Source: Anaerocolumna aminovalerica (GTDB lineage: Bacteria > Bacillota > Clostridia > Lachnospirales > Lachnospiraceae). Taken from it: a DNA stretch of 64,000 nucleotides. This document shows, one piece after another, positions 1 through 10,088 of the stretch. The translations under genes and the position numbers were made by a program. The notes below the pieces were generated by a model, which had not been told where the DNA came from, did no database searches, and saw only the letters and a list, made by a program, of their open reading frames with translations. Location of the stretch: contig NZ_FOWD01000002.1 in NCBI RefSeq assembly GCF_900115365.1, positions 186,001 through 250,000 of the forward strand. The letters are read 5' to 3'. Position 1 is the stretch's first letter. Every line of letters starts with the position of its first letter.

Positions 1-6
1 GTCAAT

Positions 7-48
7 AAAAAAAGAACTGTTCAGGGCAAATACAGCCCCAAACAGTTC
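7..48 (-). terminator. Rho-independent terminator
   Basis: Eight-base arms (14-21 and 41-48) plus an inner GGGC/GCCC stem are followed on the minus strand by seven T residues. It lies just after the stop of the 137-residue gene and probably ends the clpC-side transcript. Confidence 0.85.
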
Positions 49-69
49 CAAATTCCTATACAGGATATT

Positions 70-483
70 TTAAAGTTTTACTACCCTTACTTCTGAACCT
101 TTATTTGCGCCTAATTCCACACTAAGCACCAATTTACCGCCTAGATTCGTTTTCATCTTTCCTATATTGGTGTCATCAATATACACTTTATACTCTTTCT
201 CTGCTTCCAGCTCTAAAGTTATTTGTGTATCCTCAAAACCTTCTACAGCGAAACTAACTTCTCTATCAGTTATACTTAAGTTCTTTACTGCTGTTCCCGG
301 AACGGACTCATAAACGAACAGACCATTCTTTTCAAGCTTAGTAATTTCCTTAAATGTTTTAACTTTGTAAAGATCTCCTGCATGTTCAAAATCAGATACT
401 TTTGATTTTTCCTCAAGGGTGTAATTGCCAAAACTTATTGTCCCATTACCTTCTTTGCGAATTAATTCTTCGATAACTGCCAT
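70..483 (-). CDS. Small beta-rich hypothetical protein
   Basis: This 137-residue protein has no signal peptide or membrane segment. The sequence alternates polar and hydrophobic residues and looks all-beta, with an acidic N-terminal half and a conserved-looking C-terminal sandwich. Similar Lachnospiraceae proteins are, as I recall, sometimes labelled endosialidase; I see no sialidase Asp box, so I would not use that name. It lies 170 bases downstream of clpC on the same strand and has a good GGAGGG ribosome site, so it could be the last gene of the stress operon or have its own promoter. Function unknown. Confidence 0.75.
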   Translation of the reverse strand: MAVIEELIRKEGNGTISFGNYTLEEKSKVSDFEHAGDLYKVKTFKEITKLEKNGLFVYESVPGTAVKNLSITDREVSFAVEGFEDTQITLELEAEKEYKVYIDDTNIGKMKTNLGGKLVLSVELGANKGSEVRVVKL

Positions 484-653
484 CCTTAAACCCTCCTAGT
501 TTCATTAAATACTTATTAAGTCCTCACACTTTTGAATGGAACATTTCTCATTAAGTTCGTTGAACCAGTTCTATAAACAGGCTTGTAGAACAGTTTCTAA
601 GAACCTAATCATATTATACAATATTTTGCTGACATTATCTATAAAGAAATAAA

Positions 654-3098
654 TTATTTTCTTGAAATTTTAATTTCCTTGTCAACAAGTGTAACCTGGG
701 CAGTATCACCACTTTTAATGTTTCCGTCCAATACTTCTTCTGCAAGTTTGTCTTCAATATTGTTTTGTATAGCCCTTCTAAGGGGTCTTGCACCAAATTT
801 CTCATCAAATCCCACTTCAGCAATATGATCCATTATCTCCTCCTGAATATCCAAATGGATATTCATTTGTTGCTCAGATCTCTTGGTAATGGATTTTAAC
901 ATAATTCTGACGATGCTCTTAATATTTTCTTTGGTTAAGGAGTGGAAAACAATTATTTCATCAATTCTATTAATGAATTCAGGTTTAAAGATCCGTTTTA
1001 CCTCATCCATAACGCTATCTTTCATTTTCTTATAATCTTCTTTTTCATCAATTACAGAGGTAAATCCTAATCGTTTTGGCGAAATAATATTCTGTGCACC
1101 TGCATTGGAGGTCATAATAATAATTGTATTTTTAAAACTTACTCTTCTTCCCTGAGCATCTGTAATATGCCCATCGTCTAAAACTTGAAGTAAAATATTG
1201 AATACATCTGGATGAGCTTTTTCTACCTCATCAAACAGAATCACAGAATAAGGGTTTTGTCTTACTTTTTCACTAAGCTGTCCCCCTTCATCATAGCCTA
1301 CATATCCCGGAGGTGATCCAATTAGCTTTGAAACACTATGTTTTTCCATATATTCTGACATATCTACACGAATCATGGAATTCTCACTTCCAAACATAGC
1401 CTCTGCCAATGCTTTGGAAAGTTCTGTTTTACCCACACCGGTTGGTCCAAGGAATAAGAAAGAACCAATTGGTCTGTTAGGATCTTTTAACCCTACACGT
1501 CCTCTGCGGATAGCTTTGGACACTGCAGTGACAGCTTCTTCCTGTCCTATTACTCTTTCATGTAAGATATTCTCTAAGTTTCTTAATCTTTCTGTCTCTT
1601 CTTCTGCTAATTTCTTAACCGGTATCTTAGTCCAGCTGGAAATAATATCTGCAATTTCATTTTCACCAACTACCAATTCACTTGCCTGTTTTTCTTTCTC
1701 AGTCTGTACCTTTAACATGTTAATTTTATTCGTGATTTCTTCCTGCTGTTTTTTAATCTCACCGGCTTTTTCATAAGCTTCTGCTTTGATTGCTTCTTCT
1801 TTTTCTTCATCCAGCTTTTCTAATTCCTGTTCTAATTCTTTCACCTCAGGAGAAGTTATAAAACTGCTTAGACGTACTTTAGAAGCAGCTTCATCCATCA
1901 AATCAATGGCTTTGTCAGGAAGATAACGGTCATTAATATATCTGCTGGACATTTTAACGGCTGCTGTTAAGGCTTCATCGGTAATTTTTACTTTATGATG
2001 GGCTTCATAACTATCTCTTAAACCATTTAATATCTGAATGGCTTCCTCTTCGGAAGGTTCCTCTACCACAACCGGTTGGAAACGTCGCTCAAGTGCAGCA
2101 TCTTTCTCAATATACTTACGGTATTCTTCCCTTGTTGTTGCTCCGATTAGCTGTAATTCGCCTCTCGCTAAGGATGGTTTTAGTATATTGGAAGCATCAA
2201 TGGCACCTTCTGCACCACCGGCACCAATAATGGTATGAATCTCATCGATAAATAGTAATACATTACCGTCATTCATTACTTCACTTATTACTTTCTTAAT
2301 ACGTTCTTCAAATTCACCTCTGTATTTGGAACCGGCAACCATTCCGGACAAATCTAAGGTCAATACTCGTTTATCTTTGATGATCTCAGGTATATTTCCT
2401 TCTACAATTTTAATTGCAAGGCCTTCTGCAATAGCCGTTTTACCAACACCCGGTTCACCTACTAAACATGGATTGTTCTTAGTTCTTCTGCTTAAAATCT
2501 GTATTACACGCTGGATTTCATTTTCTCTTCCAATAACAGGGTCTAATTTTCCTTCTCTAGCATATTCCGTTAAATCTCTGCTGTATTGATCAAGAGTAGG
2601 TGTATTGGATTTGGCTTTTGACTTGTTCTTATTCGCAGCATACTCATTCTTAGCAGTACCCATATCTGCACCAATTGCAGTTAGAATGTCAATATATAAT
2701 TTTTGAATATTAATTCCCAATGTATTTAGTAAACGCACTGCGATACAGTCGGATTCTTTTAACAATGCAATTAAAATATGCTCCGTACCCACTAATTGGG
2801 CTTTTAGACGTACCGCTTCTCTGTAACTTTGGTCAAGAATACGTTTTGATCTGGGTGTAAATCCGTCCACTTCCAATACTTCCGTAGACGAATTGGGCGC
2901 AATTAATTGATTTACCAGTTCTATCACTTTATCCTTCTCTACACCATTTTTCTCTAAAATTTTTGATGCTACACCATCTGCTTCTAATAATCCAATTAGC
3001 AGATGTTCTGTTCCCACATAATTATGAGACAGTTTATATGCAGTTTCTGTTGCAGCTGTTATGGCTGCTTTTGCATTTTCAGTAAACTTATCGTTCAT
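654..3098 (-). CDS. clpC: ATP-dependent Clp protease ATPase ClpC
   Basis: ClpC is a class I HSP100 unfoldase that feeds misfolded or arginine-phosphorylated proteins to ClpP. The 814-residue protein has two N-terminal Clp repeats (about 1-140), a first AAA+ module with Walker [10 protein letters not shown] and Walker [10 protein letters not shown], a middle UVR-like coiled coil ([12 protein letters not shown]) typical of ClpC, and a second AAA+ module with GPTGVGKTE and [13 protein letters not shown], followed by the D2-small domain. I start it at [10 protein letters not shown] because TGGAGGATTACT lies directly before that ATG; the longer frame to 3143 lacks such a site. It is the last of the regulator-mcsA-mcsB-clpC genes, the usual Firmicute order. 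Confidence 0.97.
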   Translation of the reverse strand: MNDKFTENAKAAITAATETAYKLSHNYVGTEHLLIGLLEADGVASKILEKNGVEKDKVIELVNQLIAPNSSTEVLEVDGFTPRSKRILDQSYREAVRLKAQLVGTEHILIALLKESDCIAVRLLNTLGINIQKLYIDILTAIGADMGTAKNEYAANKNKSKAKSNTPTLDQYSRDLTEYAREGKLDPVIGRENEIQRVIQILSRRTKNNPCLVGEPGVGKTAIAEGLAIKIVEGNIPEIIKDKRVLTLDLSGMVAGSKYRGEFEERIKKVISEVMNDGNVLLFIDEIHTIIGAGGAEGAIDASNILKPSLARGELQLIGATTREEYRKYIEKDAALERRFQPVVVEEPSEEEAIQILNGLRDSYEAHHKVKITDEALTAAVKMSSRYINDRYLPDKAIDLMDEAASKVRLSSFITSPEVKELEQELEKLDEEKEEAIKAEAYEKAGEIKKQQEEITNKINMLKVQTEKEKQASELVVGENEIADIISSWTKIPVKKLAEEETERLRNLENILHERVIGQEEAVTAVSKAIRRGRVGLKDPNRPIGSFLFLGPTGVGKTELSKALAEAMFGSENSMIRVDMSEYMEKHSVSKLIGSPPGYVGYDEGGQLSEKVRQNPYSVILFDEVEKAHPDVFNILLQVLDDGHITDAQGRRVSFKNTIIIMTSNAGAQNIISPKRLGFTSVIDEKEDYKKMKDSVMDEVKRIFKPEFINRIDEIIVFHSLTKENIKSIVRIMLKSITKRSEQQMNIHLDIQEEIMDHIAEVGFDEKFGARPLRRAIQNNIEDKLAEEVLDGNIKSGDTAQVTLVDKEIKISRK

Positions 3099-3287
3099 AG
3101 TAATCCTCCATATTTCCAATGCCTGCGAATTTGGCGCAAACACAATATTTTTAAAGGGAATTGTTTCAATTCACTTTGTGAAAAATCTTAATTTTTCATA
3201 ACTCCTGTCGATCTTGTGACCATTGGTTATACAGTTTTTGTAACCAATTAGGCAGGGATATTGACCTGCCCGAACCGACAACTATTT

Positions 3288-4322
3288 CTATACTATATCC
3301 GGAAGTCTCTTTCGAATATAGTCAGCTCTAAATTTATCTCTTTGAGTACAGCTGATTGCTTTATCTAATTGGTATTGTAAATTACCTGGTTGTATCTCCA
3401 TCATCAATTCGTGTATATTATAATTCTGACCAACATGAATCAATTCCATATCTATTCCAAGTTTTAACTGTGCCAGCAAGGTCATTGCATCATCAGAAGA
3501 AACCTGCTTTGCATATTTTAATATACCATAGGAGCGATAAACTTTATCCTCCATCTCATCAAAGCTGTTGATAAGCAGATATTCTCTCTGCCTTCTCTCC
3601 TGTCTCATTACCTGTTCCACAATCCCATTTAACTTTTCAATAATTTCTGTTTCCGTACTACCCAGAGTCTTCTGATTGGATATCTGATATATACTTCCAA
3701 AGCTCTTAGAGGATTCTCCATAAGTACCTCGCAAGGCAACACCGTATTTACCCAATTCCTCAGCCAGTTTTGTGATTCTTCCTGCTAAAGTAAGGGCCGG
3801 TAAGAACACCATATAAGAAGCCCTCATACCAGTTCCTACATTGGTAGGGCATGATGTTAAATACCCATACTTCTCAGAAAAGGCATAATCAAATAGTTCA
3901 TTGGTAATGTCATCAATCAGATTTGCCGTTTTATAAGCTTCCCCTATGTTCATTCCACCCGTAACGGACTGAATACGTAAATGGTCTTCTTCATTGATCA
4001 TAATACTTATCTTTTCATCTTCAGATAGTATTAATCCGGTGCTTTGCTCCTTCTCTACTAAAAGAGGGCTTATAACATGTCTTTCTACCATAGCCGTTTT
4101 ATCTATTTCAGAAAGTACATTTACATTGCAGGAATTATATCTTTTATCGGTTTGTGTATCAAAAACTTTACCTGCCTCTTTTACTTCCTGCACCAGTTGG
4201 TTTGCCTGCTGGTCATTTAGCTTGATAGAAAATGGGTATTTTTTAAGATTACGTGCAAGTCTGATTCTGCTGGAGATAACAACATCACTGTTCTTAGCTG
4301 CTTCTTTGTACCATTTAAGCAT
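3288..4322 (-). CDS. mcsB: Protein arginine kinase McsB
   Basis: McsB phosphorylates arginine residues on proteins, marking them for ClpCP and, in Bacillus, inactivating CtsR. The 344-residue protein has the phosphagen-kinase catalytic fold: SSRIRLARN near the N terminus, CPTNVGTGMRAS in the nucleotide and transition-state region, and LRGTYGE. I choose the ATG at 4322 (MLKWYKEA) because the AAGGAGGAG site is nine bases upstream; an in-frame TTG two codons earlier is too close. The start overlaps the end of mcsA by eight bases, implying translational coupling. The 190-base gap to clpC holds two small hairpins but no clear terminator. Confidence 0.96.
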   Translation of the reverse strand: MLKWYKEAAKNSDVVISSRIRLARNLKKYPFSIKLNDQQANQLVQEVKEAGKVFDTQTDKRYNSCNVNVLSEIDKTAMVERHVISPLLVEKEQSTGLILSEDEKISIMINEEDHLRIQSVTGGMNIGEAYKTANLIDDITNELFDYAFSEKYGYLTSCPTNVGTGMRASYMVFLPALTLAGRITKLAEELGKYGVALRGTYGESSKSFGSIYQISNQKTLGSTETEIIEKLNGIVEQVMRQERRQREYLLINSFDEMEDKVYRSYGILKYAKQVSSDDAMTLLAQLKLGIDMELIHVGQNYNIHELMMEIQPGNLQYQLDKAISCTQRDKFRADYIRKRLPDIV

Positions 4323-4857
4323 TGCCAATCTCCTCCTTCTTTAATTCACGAATCCGGTCTCTTAGCCTTACAGCTTCCTCAAATTCTTCTTTCTCAACTG
4401 CATCCTGTAATTGTATAGTTAATTTATCTATTTCAGAAAGTTCTTTTACAAGCTTTTCAGTTTTAGTTTGAAAATTTTTAGGTTTCTTTCCCGTGTGGGT
4501 ATCCGCTCCTTGAATACTTTTAATACTATTATCCAGTATAGATTGAAAACTTTCATAACACCTTTCACATCCGAATCTGCCCACTTTCATGAATTCAGAA
4601 TAGGTCATACCACATTTGTCACAATGTAATTCCTTTTCCACGCTGCCTTTTCCCTGGGCAGTTCCGCCAAAATTACCTAATATGGTAGACAGTAAACTAC
4701 CTAGGGTCAATTCCTGATTCATTATAGGTGTTCCCATTTGAAAAGATGTATATTCAGTAGCACATTCCTCGCATAAATGCTGTTCCGTTTTTTCGCCATT
4801 AATGATTTCTGTATAATATACCCGCGCCTCATTCTTTTTGCATTTGTCGCATAACAT
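4315..4857 (-). CDS. mcsA: McsA, zinc-binding activator of McsB
   Basis: McsA activates the arginine kinase McsB. This 180-residue protein has four CxxC pairs in its N-terminal two thirds (CDKCKK, CEECA, CDKCG, CERC), expected to bind zinc, and a C-terminal UVR motif (EFEEAVRLRDRIRELKKE) that in the family contacts ClpC or McsB. It sits between the regulator (15 bases upstream) and mcsB (8-base overlap), so the three are almost certainly one transcript. Length and architecture are normal for the family. Confidence 0.96.
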   Translation of the reverse strand: MLCDKCKKNEARVYYTEIINGEKTEQHLCEECATEYTSFQMGTPIMNQELTLGSLLSTILGNFGGTAQGKGSVEKELHCDKCGMTYSEFMKVGRFGCERCYESFQSILDNSIKSIQGADTHTGKKPKNFQTKTEKLVKELSEIDKLTIQLQDAVEKEEFEEAVRLRDRIRELKKEEIGNA

Positions 4858-4872
4858 AATAACTACCTCCTT

Positions 4873-5265
4873 TCAATCATCTTCCTCGCTGCTATTAATT
4901 ACAAACTCACAAAATATTTCATCTATAATTTCATGAATCTCTTTACAAGAGATGTTTTTACATACCGCTTTTGCAAGAATAACCTTCAAATCGTTACTTA
5001 GATCCTCTATAGCTTTCATTTTATTTGTATCAACAGAAATAACGGTTCCCCTTCTTCGGTCAAGCTTCACATAACCTTCTTGCTTTAATATGGTATATGC
5101 CTTATTCACCGTATGCATGTTAATTCCAATATCTTCAGCTAAATCTCTTACGGAAGGCAGATTATCTCCTTCGCGAATTTCTGCACATGCAATTCCAAAT
5201 ATGATTTGATTGCGTAATTGGATATATAAGGCTTCCTCGCTATTAAAATCAATTGTTAGGAACAA
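4873..5265 (-). CDS. GntR-family (YtrA-type) regulator heading the clpC operon
   Basis: The N-terminal part is a GntR winged helix: ALYIQLRNQI, the LPSVRDLAEDIGINMHTVNKAY recognition region and GYVKLDRRRGTVIS. The rest is a short helical tail of about 50 residues, as in the YtrA subfamily, with no ligand domain. In most Firmicutes ctsR holds this position; this protein is not CtsR. I prefer the TTG at 5265 as start because AGGAGG lies eight bases upstream; the GTG at 5274 overlaps that site. It probably represses its own operon through the palindrome at 5290-5308. Confidence 0.88.
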   Translation of the reverse strand: MFLTIDFNSEEALYIQLRNQIIFGIACAEIREGDNLPSVRDLAEDIGINMHTVNKAYTILKQEGYVKLDRRRGTVISVDTNKMKAIEDLSNDLKVILAKAVCKNISCKEIHEIIDEIFCEFVINSSEEDD

Positions 5266-5289
5266 TTCATCCACCTCCTAGTTATATTT

Positions 5290-5327
5290 GTTATATACAT
5301 ACTATAACACTCTTTATCATTTGTCAA
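5290..5327 (-). promoter_or_regulatory. Promoter with palindromic operator for the clpC operon
   Basis: On the minus strand a TTGACA (5322-5327) is followed 15-17 bases later by TATAGT or TAGTAT. The -10 region lies inside a 19-base near-palindrome with arms GTTATA/TATAAC (5290-5308), a suitable operator for the adjacent GntR-type protein. I see no CtsR-like heptad repeat here. Confidence 0.6.
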
Positions 5328-5380
5328 TATTTTTATTATTATTATAGTATTATCCCAAATGATTGAATTATGTTAAGAGT

Positions 5381-5412
5381 AAAAAAGCCAGTAAATGAAT
5401 TCATTTACCAGC
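5381..5412 (-). terminator. Rho-independent terminator after the glucosaminidase gene
   Basis: GCTGGTAAATGAA pairs with its complement (5387-5412, one mismatch) and is followed on the minus strand by six T residues. It separates the secreted glucosaminidase gene from the clpC operon promoter. Confidence 0.9.
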
Positions 5413-5466
5413 TTTCTTATGTTTATTATCTTTTATAATGTTTTTCTCATTACATTATTTTTTAAT

Positions 5467-8400
5467 TTATTCTTTACGGTAAACATTTATCATGTACTGT
5501 CTTACATCCCCATTTTCCGCAGTTACTGTAACCATAAGGGAATTGTTACCCACTTGTAACGAGTAGGTTCCTGTACCTGTTATGGCTGCATTTTTATTGA
5601 CTGCTTGTGCGGAGACTACCACAAAATCAACCGAATTTGCAACCTCCATATAGTAAGACTGTTCCAAAGAAGAATTAAAAGTTGGGGTTAATTTATAACC
5701 TTCAATATTTAAAGTCTTCAACCAATTATTGGGGTTATAGGACTTAGCCGGTATAGGTGCAGCATCTGCAGGCATGTTTTTATACACCGGAATGGAAAAC
5801 ACAATTGGTTCATTCATCATACCACTGTATGCAGTATATGTTTTCTTTGCTTCTGCCGCAGGTGCCTCTATATTAGCCATATACTGATGAGAATAAGTTG
5901 AATCCGGAGTTACATTAAATTTTTGTAAATATATGGTATCCTGTCCTCTGCTGATATAATTTCGGCCTATATGGTAGGAACCCCCTACAATAGAATCATA
6001 TGGGTTATCCCAAGGAATACGGTACAAAGCATTTAACTCTGCACTGGTAGTTCCGTCTTTGGCATATTTTAATCCATTGGCCACTGCTCCCCCTGGAGCT
6101 GTACTGTGATATGCACCAATATTATAGAAATTATATAGACCTTCCAAACCAGAAACAGTACCGGTTACACTGGAACTTAAAGAAGTCGGTCCTGTTATGA
6201 CCTCCTGCTTTACCCTGGTTGCCAAATGATAAGGACTTACACCGGAGTACAGTGCCGCTTTTACAAAGGTCTCCCCATAGGTAATAGTTTCTTCTATGCC
6301 ATTGTCATTTATGAAGGTGTAGGATCTATTATAAAGTGGTGTATTATATAATATTCCTTCTACACCGGTGACATTCTGATATTCACTCTTATATTTCAAA
6401 AGTTCAAATTGGAAGATTCCCTGGTTATTCAGGAAATTCCTTGGGTCCATATAATAGGCAATGGCTTCTTTTGAGGCATTCACCCAGGTACTTCCATCAA
6501 AAGGAATGAAAGTATCTTTCCCCCAATCATACGCACCCTTCTCTAAAGATTTCCACTCTATACTTTTACCATTAGAAATTAAACTGGTTCCTAATTTACT
6601 TTCTTTTTCTATGACAGTATTCCAATCAAGTCCTGTATGATATGCTTCAAATATCCAGGACGGATATTGCCTGTGCAATTCCCTAAGAAGTGACTTATAA
6701 CTTTCAGGAAAACCTTGATTACTCATTTCCTGCTCAAACTCTTTTTCCGTTAATCCCCCACCAGAGGGGACTGTAGGGGTTGGAGTCATTCCTGAACTGT
6801 CTGTTTTTTCTAATTTTATGTAATCCACCTTAACATATCCATAGTATACATTACCATTATATTCAACGGATAAGAACATCCATGGAATGGTATCCGCCAG
6901 ATAGGAACTGTACATGGTTACCTTTTGATTGGCTTTTAATATAATTGGATTATAATTTACATCATATAGATAGTTATTATAGAGATCCTGATATAAATAG
7001 GTATCTGATGCAGCAATATATCCATCCGTAGGATATGTAATATTTAAGTAATCTACCGGTGTGGGAGTTGGAGTCGCTGTTGGTGTGGGAGTTACCGTTG
7101 GGGTTGGGGTCACAGTTGGGGTTGGAGTTACTGTTGGGGTTGGAGTGGGCGTCACCTTCGGTGTTATACCCTTGAACAATACCTGATCTGCCGGAATATA
7201 TCCGCTATAGTTTACACCGCTTACAGGGAAGCTGATTGCAAACCACTTTTTCCCCTTCTTATCATTAACTTCTTTGGTAATGGTTATAGATTTACCTTTA
7301 TTTAAAGATACCGTTTTTCCGCTTACCTTATAGGTCAAATATTTAGAAGTATCTCCTGCCCCGGTTCTTATTTTAACTCCGGAGCTGCTGTTTACTTTAG
7401 CATCTACTGTGTCTTTTAAAGTAAGTTTAATATAGTCACTTAATACATAACCTGTATAAGTTTTATTACTCTTCTTGAAAGTAATTCGGTACCATTTTCC
7501 ATCCTTTATTTTTTCATTTAATACCGTTACTTTTGTATTCTTTGGGATACTCGTAATCTTGGCACTTTTGGTTGTGGGCTCTTTCCGCACATTTAAGTTG
7601 CTAGATGTAACTGCAGCAGGTATCTCATAACTTGCACCGCTTATTTTTTCCCCTCCTGAAGAAGTATTTCCGTTTTCATCTGGTTCCTTTGTAGGTGTCG
7701 GTGTTGGTGTAGGAGTTGAAGTAGGATTCTTAGTATCAAACAACACTTGACTACTTAAAATATACCCACTATATTCTACACCGCTTACAATAAAATCAAT
7801 TCCAAACCATTTACTACCGTCTTTTGTAACTTCTTTTGTTACAACAACAGACTTATTATTTTTTAAGGTAACTGTCTTACCGCTTACTTTATAAGTTACA
7901 TTTGCCCCACTATTCCCTGCAGCTTTTTTGATTTTTACATCTGAATTGCTATATACTTTTGCATTATAGCCGGAATTAAAATTTATCTTTACATAATCGC
8001 TTAAAACATATCCAACTATGGTTTTTTTATCTTTCACAACGGATATACGGTACCATTTACCATTATTTATTTCTTCATTTAAAATAGTTACCTTTGTATT
8101 TTTAGATAAGGAAATTAGCTTTTTGCTGGAAGCGGAAGCCTTCTCACGTACATTTAAATCCGTGACTGTTACCGTCCCCGGTATTTTAAAATCCGTTTCT
8201 ATCACAGTAACATTCGTTTCCTGCCCGCCTTTTTCTAACTTTATATAGTCGGCCATAACATAACCGTTAGAAGTTTTACCGTTAAACTTAAAAGATATTT
8301 TGTACCATCCATCTTTTTCATCCTGAATGGTAACCGCCTCCCCTTTCTTTAAAAAGATTTCGGCTTCATTTATCTTCACTTTATCATAACCGGTACCAGG

Positions 8401-8550
8401 CCCCGTCCGGACATATAAACTGGTAGCTGTTACAGTACCTTTCTTCGTTGCAGCAGCTGCATGCATTACATGAAATCCAAAACCTTGCGGCCATATGAGT
8501 GCCAGACAAAGTATTATTGCAAACCATTTATGATATGAAAATTTCTTCAT
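5467..8550 (-). CDS. Secreted SH3b-repeat N-acetylglucosaminidase
   Basis: This 1027-residue exported protein starts with a signal peptide (MKKF...LIWPQGFGFHVMHA). Bacterial SH3 repeats follow, recognisable by LYVRTGPGTGYDK, LNVREKAS and LNVRKEPT and by the endings GYVMADYIKL and GYVLSDYIKL. Thr-Pro linkers separate the repeats. A glucosaminidase domain lies at about 640-880 (PSWIFEAYHTG, MDPRNFLN, PYHLATRVKQE, YNFYNIGAYHS), and the C-terminal 90 residues (WLKTLNIEGYKLTP to RQYMINVYRKE) match a cadherin-like beta-sandwich. It probably cleaves the glycan strands of peptidoglycan at the cell surface, with the SH3b units binding wall. It is transcribed alone. Confidence 0.9.
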   Translation of the reverse strand: MKKFSYHKWFAIILCLALIWPQGFGFHVMHAAAATKKGTVTATSLYVRTGPGTGYDKVKINEAEIFLKKGEAVTIQDEKDGWYKISFKFNGKTSNGYVMADYIKLEKGGQETNVTVIETDFKIPGTVTVTDLNVREKASASSKKLISLSKNTKVTILNEEINNGKWYRISVVKDKKTIVGYVLSDYVKINFNSGYNAKVYSNSDVKIKKAAGNSGANVTYKVSGKTVTLKNNKSVVVTKEVTKDGSKWFGIDFIVSGVEYSGYILSSQVLFDTKNPTSTPTPTPTPTKEPDENGNTSSGGEKISGASYEIPAAVTSSNLNVRKEPTTKSAKITSIPKNTKVTVLNEKIKDGKWYRITFKKSNKTYTGYVLSDYIKLTLKDTVDAKVNSSSGVKIRTGAGDTSKYLTYKVSGKTVSLNKGKSITITKEVNDKKGKKWFAISFPVSGVNYSGYIPADQVLFKGITPKVTPTPTPTVTPTPTVTPTPTVTPTPTATPTPTPVDYLNITYPTDGYIAASDTYLYQDLYNNYLYDVNYNPIILKANQKVTMYSSYLADTIPWMFLSVEYNGNVYYGYVKVDYIKLEKTDSSGMTPTPTVPSGGGLTEKEFEQEMSNQGFPESYKSLLRELHRQYPSWIFEAYHTGLDWNTVIEKESKLGTSLISNGKSIEWKSLEKGAYDWGKDTFIPFDGSTWVNASKEAIAYYMDPRNFLNNQGIFQFELLKYKSEYQNVTGVEGILYNTPLYNRSYTFINDNGIEETITYGETFVKAALYSGVSPYHLATRVKQEVITGPTSLSSSVTGTVSGLEGLYNFYNIGAYHSTAPGGAVANGLKYAKDGTTSAELNALYRIPWDNPYDSIVGGSYHIGRNYISRGQDTIYLQKFNVTPDSTYSHQYMANIEAPAAEAKKTYTAYSGMMNEPIVFSIPVYKNMPADAAPIPAKSYNPNNWLKTLNIEGYKLTPTFNSSLEQSYYMEVANSVDFVVVSAQAVNKNAAITGTGTYSLQVGNNSLMVTVTAENGDVRQYMINVYRKE
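7059..7156 (-). repeat. Minisatellite encoding a Thr-Pro linker
   Basis: Tandem GTTGGGGT/TGGAGT units encode the PTPTVTPTPT linker of the glucosaminidase. A shorter run encodes a similar linker near 7690-7720. Such tracts commonly vary in length between strains. Confidence 0.8.
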
Positions 8551-8698
8551 TGATAACTGTTCCTCCTACGTATCTAAAACCGCTTATCCTCTGTGCTCTC
8601 TTTAAGTATCTTAGTGAATACATATGGCAGTTTTGTGACATTTTCGCAAAAATTGTAATATCATCCTCATTTTCCGATTACTGTCAAACTATTTTTTC

Positions 8699-8727
8699 AT
8701 TATAAACGATTTGCATCACATATACAA
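8699..8727 (-). promoter_or_regulatory. Candidate promoter of the glucosaminidase gene
   Basis: Minus-strand TTGTAT, 17 bases, TATAAT lies about 150 bases upstream of the gene. A second TTGACA (about 8677-8682) with a weaker -10 lies downstream of it, so the true start is uncertain. Confidence 0.4.
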
Positions 8728-8753
8728 TCCCATAATTGTCCAATGTTTTCCGG

Positions 8754-10019
8754 CTATTCTATGGACTTGCCAATGTCATTTCTCATATATTTATTTTTAA
8801 AATCAACCCAACGGGTTCCTTCATAGGCATTTTCTCCGGCCTCTTTTAAATTAATTCCCGTTGCAGTTATACCAAGAACCCGTCCTCCATCGGTTATGAT
8901 ACCTTCCGGGCTTTTTTTGGTTCCGGCATGGAACACATAATAACCTTTTTTATTCTTAAAATTCTCCAACCCATGAATCAGAAACCCTTTTTCATAATAT
9001 TCCGGGTATCCTTCTGAAGCTAATACAACACATACAGCAGCGTTATCTTCAAATTCCAGTTGAATATCTTCTAACTTTCCATCAATACATGCTTCAAATA
9101 CTTCCACAATATCATTTTTCATTCGGGGAAGTACTACCTGTGTCTCCGGATCACCAAATCTTGCATTATATTCTAAAACTTTTGGCCCTTTCTCTGTTAA
9201 CATTAAGCCAAAGAAAAGGATGCCTATAAAATCTCTTCCTTCCATCTTCATAGCATCTATGGTAGGCTTGTAAATAGTATTCATACAATATTCATGGATC
9301 TCTTTTGTATAGAAGGGACTTGGAGAGAAGGTTCCCATGCCTCCCGTATTTAAACCCTGATCCCCATCTTTTGCCCTTTTATGATCCTGGGCACTGGTCA
9401 TAGTTTTAATATTGGTTCCATCACAGAAAGCTAGAACAGATACTTCCTGTCCTGTCATGAATTCTTCAATTACCAAAAGGTCTCCTGCCCGGCCAAACTG
9501 TTTGTCCTCCATAATGGCTTTAACACCTTCCCTGGCTTCTTTAAAGTCCTTACAGATCAGCACTCCTTTACCAAGAGCTAATCCATCTGCTTTAAGAACA
9601 ATGGGATAATGGGAGGTTTTTAAATAGGAAATAGCTTCATGTGGATTATCAAAGTTCTCATAACCAGCAGTAGGTATATGATATTTTTTCATCAAGTCTT
9701 TGGAGAATGCTTTGGAGCCTTCAATAATAGCCGCATTTTTTCTCGGTCCGAATATTCTTAGACCCTTTTCTTCAAATATATCAACAATACCGGCTACCAA
9801 TGGATCATCCATACCTATAACAGTTAAATCCACCTGCTCTTTTTCTGCAAATTCAGCAAGCTTTTCTAAATCGGTAGCTTTTATATCTACACACTCTGCA
9901 TAATCTTCTATTCCTGCATTCCCCGGTGCACAATAGATTTTATCTGTCAATCTGCTTTGTGCAACTTTCCAGGCAATGGCATGTTCCCTTCCGCCGCTTC
10001 CTACAATAAGTATCTTCAT
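8754..10019 (-). CDS. purD: Phosphoribosylamine-glycine ligase (GAR synthetase)
   Basis: PurD joins glycine to phosphoribosylamine using ATP, the second step of purine synthesis. The 421-residue protein has the N-terminal fold with ILIVGSGGREHA, the ATP-grasp core (PIVLKADGLALGKGV, VIEEFMTGQEVS, LNTGGMGTFSP) and the metal site EYNARFGDPETQ. I start it at 10019 because AGGAGGAAGTT directly precedes that ATG; an upstream frame extension has no ribosome site. It is the last of purM-purN-purD, 69 bases after purN. Confidence 0.97.
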   Translation of the reverse strand: MKILIVGSGGREHAIAWKVAQSRLTDKIYCAPGNAGIEDYAECVDIKATDLEKLAEFAEKEQVDLTVIGMDDPLVAGIVDIFEEKGLRIFGPRKNAAIIEGSKAFSKDLMKKYHIPTAGYENFDNPHEAISYLKTSHYPIVLKADGLALGKGVLICKDFKEAREGVKAIMEDKQFGRAGDLLVIEEFMTGQEVSVLAFCDGTNIKTMTSAQDHKRAKDGDQGLNTGGMGTFSPSPFYTKEIHEYCMNTIYKPTIDAMKMEGRDFIGILFFGLMLTEKGPKVLEYNARFGDPETQVVLPRMKNDIVEVFEACIDGKLEDIQLEFEDNAAVCVVLASEGYPEYYEKGFLIHGLENFKNKKGYYVFHAGTKKSPEGIITDGGRVLGITATGINLKEAGENAYEGTRWVDFKNKYMRNDIGKSIE

Positions 10020-10088
10020 AACTTCCTCCTTATATAAGAGTCTATTCATTACTACAATCCGTCCCCTGTTACCATAACTTCTCTAAAA

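Noticed and set aside
70-483. Endosialidase annotation for the 137-residue protein
   Set aside because: Far too small and without sialidase Asp boxes or catalytic residues; the label seems to be a propagated error.
1375-1776. Open frame on the plus strand inside clpC (133 residues)
   Set aside because: It is antisense to conserved ClpC coding sequence, has no ribosome site and gives a low-complexity Ser/Leu-rich product; a shadow of clpC.
3190-3287. Terminator between mcsB and clpC
   Set aside because: Two hairpins (about 3220-3243 and 3252-3271) are visible but neither has a T run, and the operon is expected to read through; they may be processing sites.
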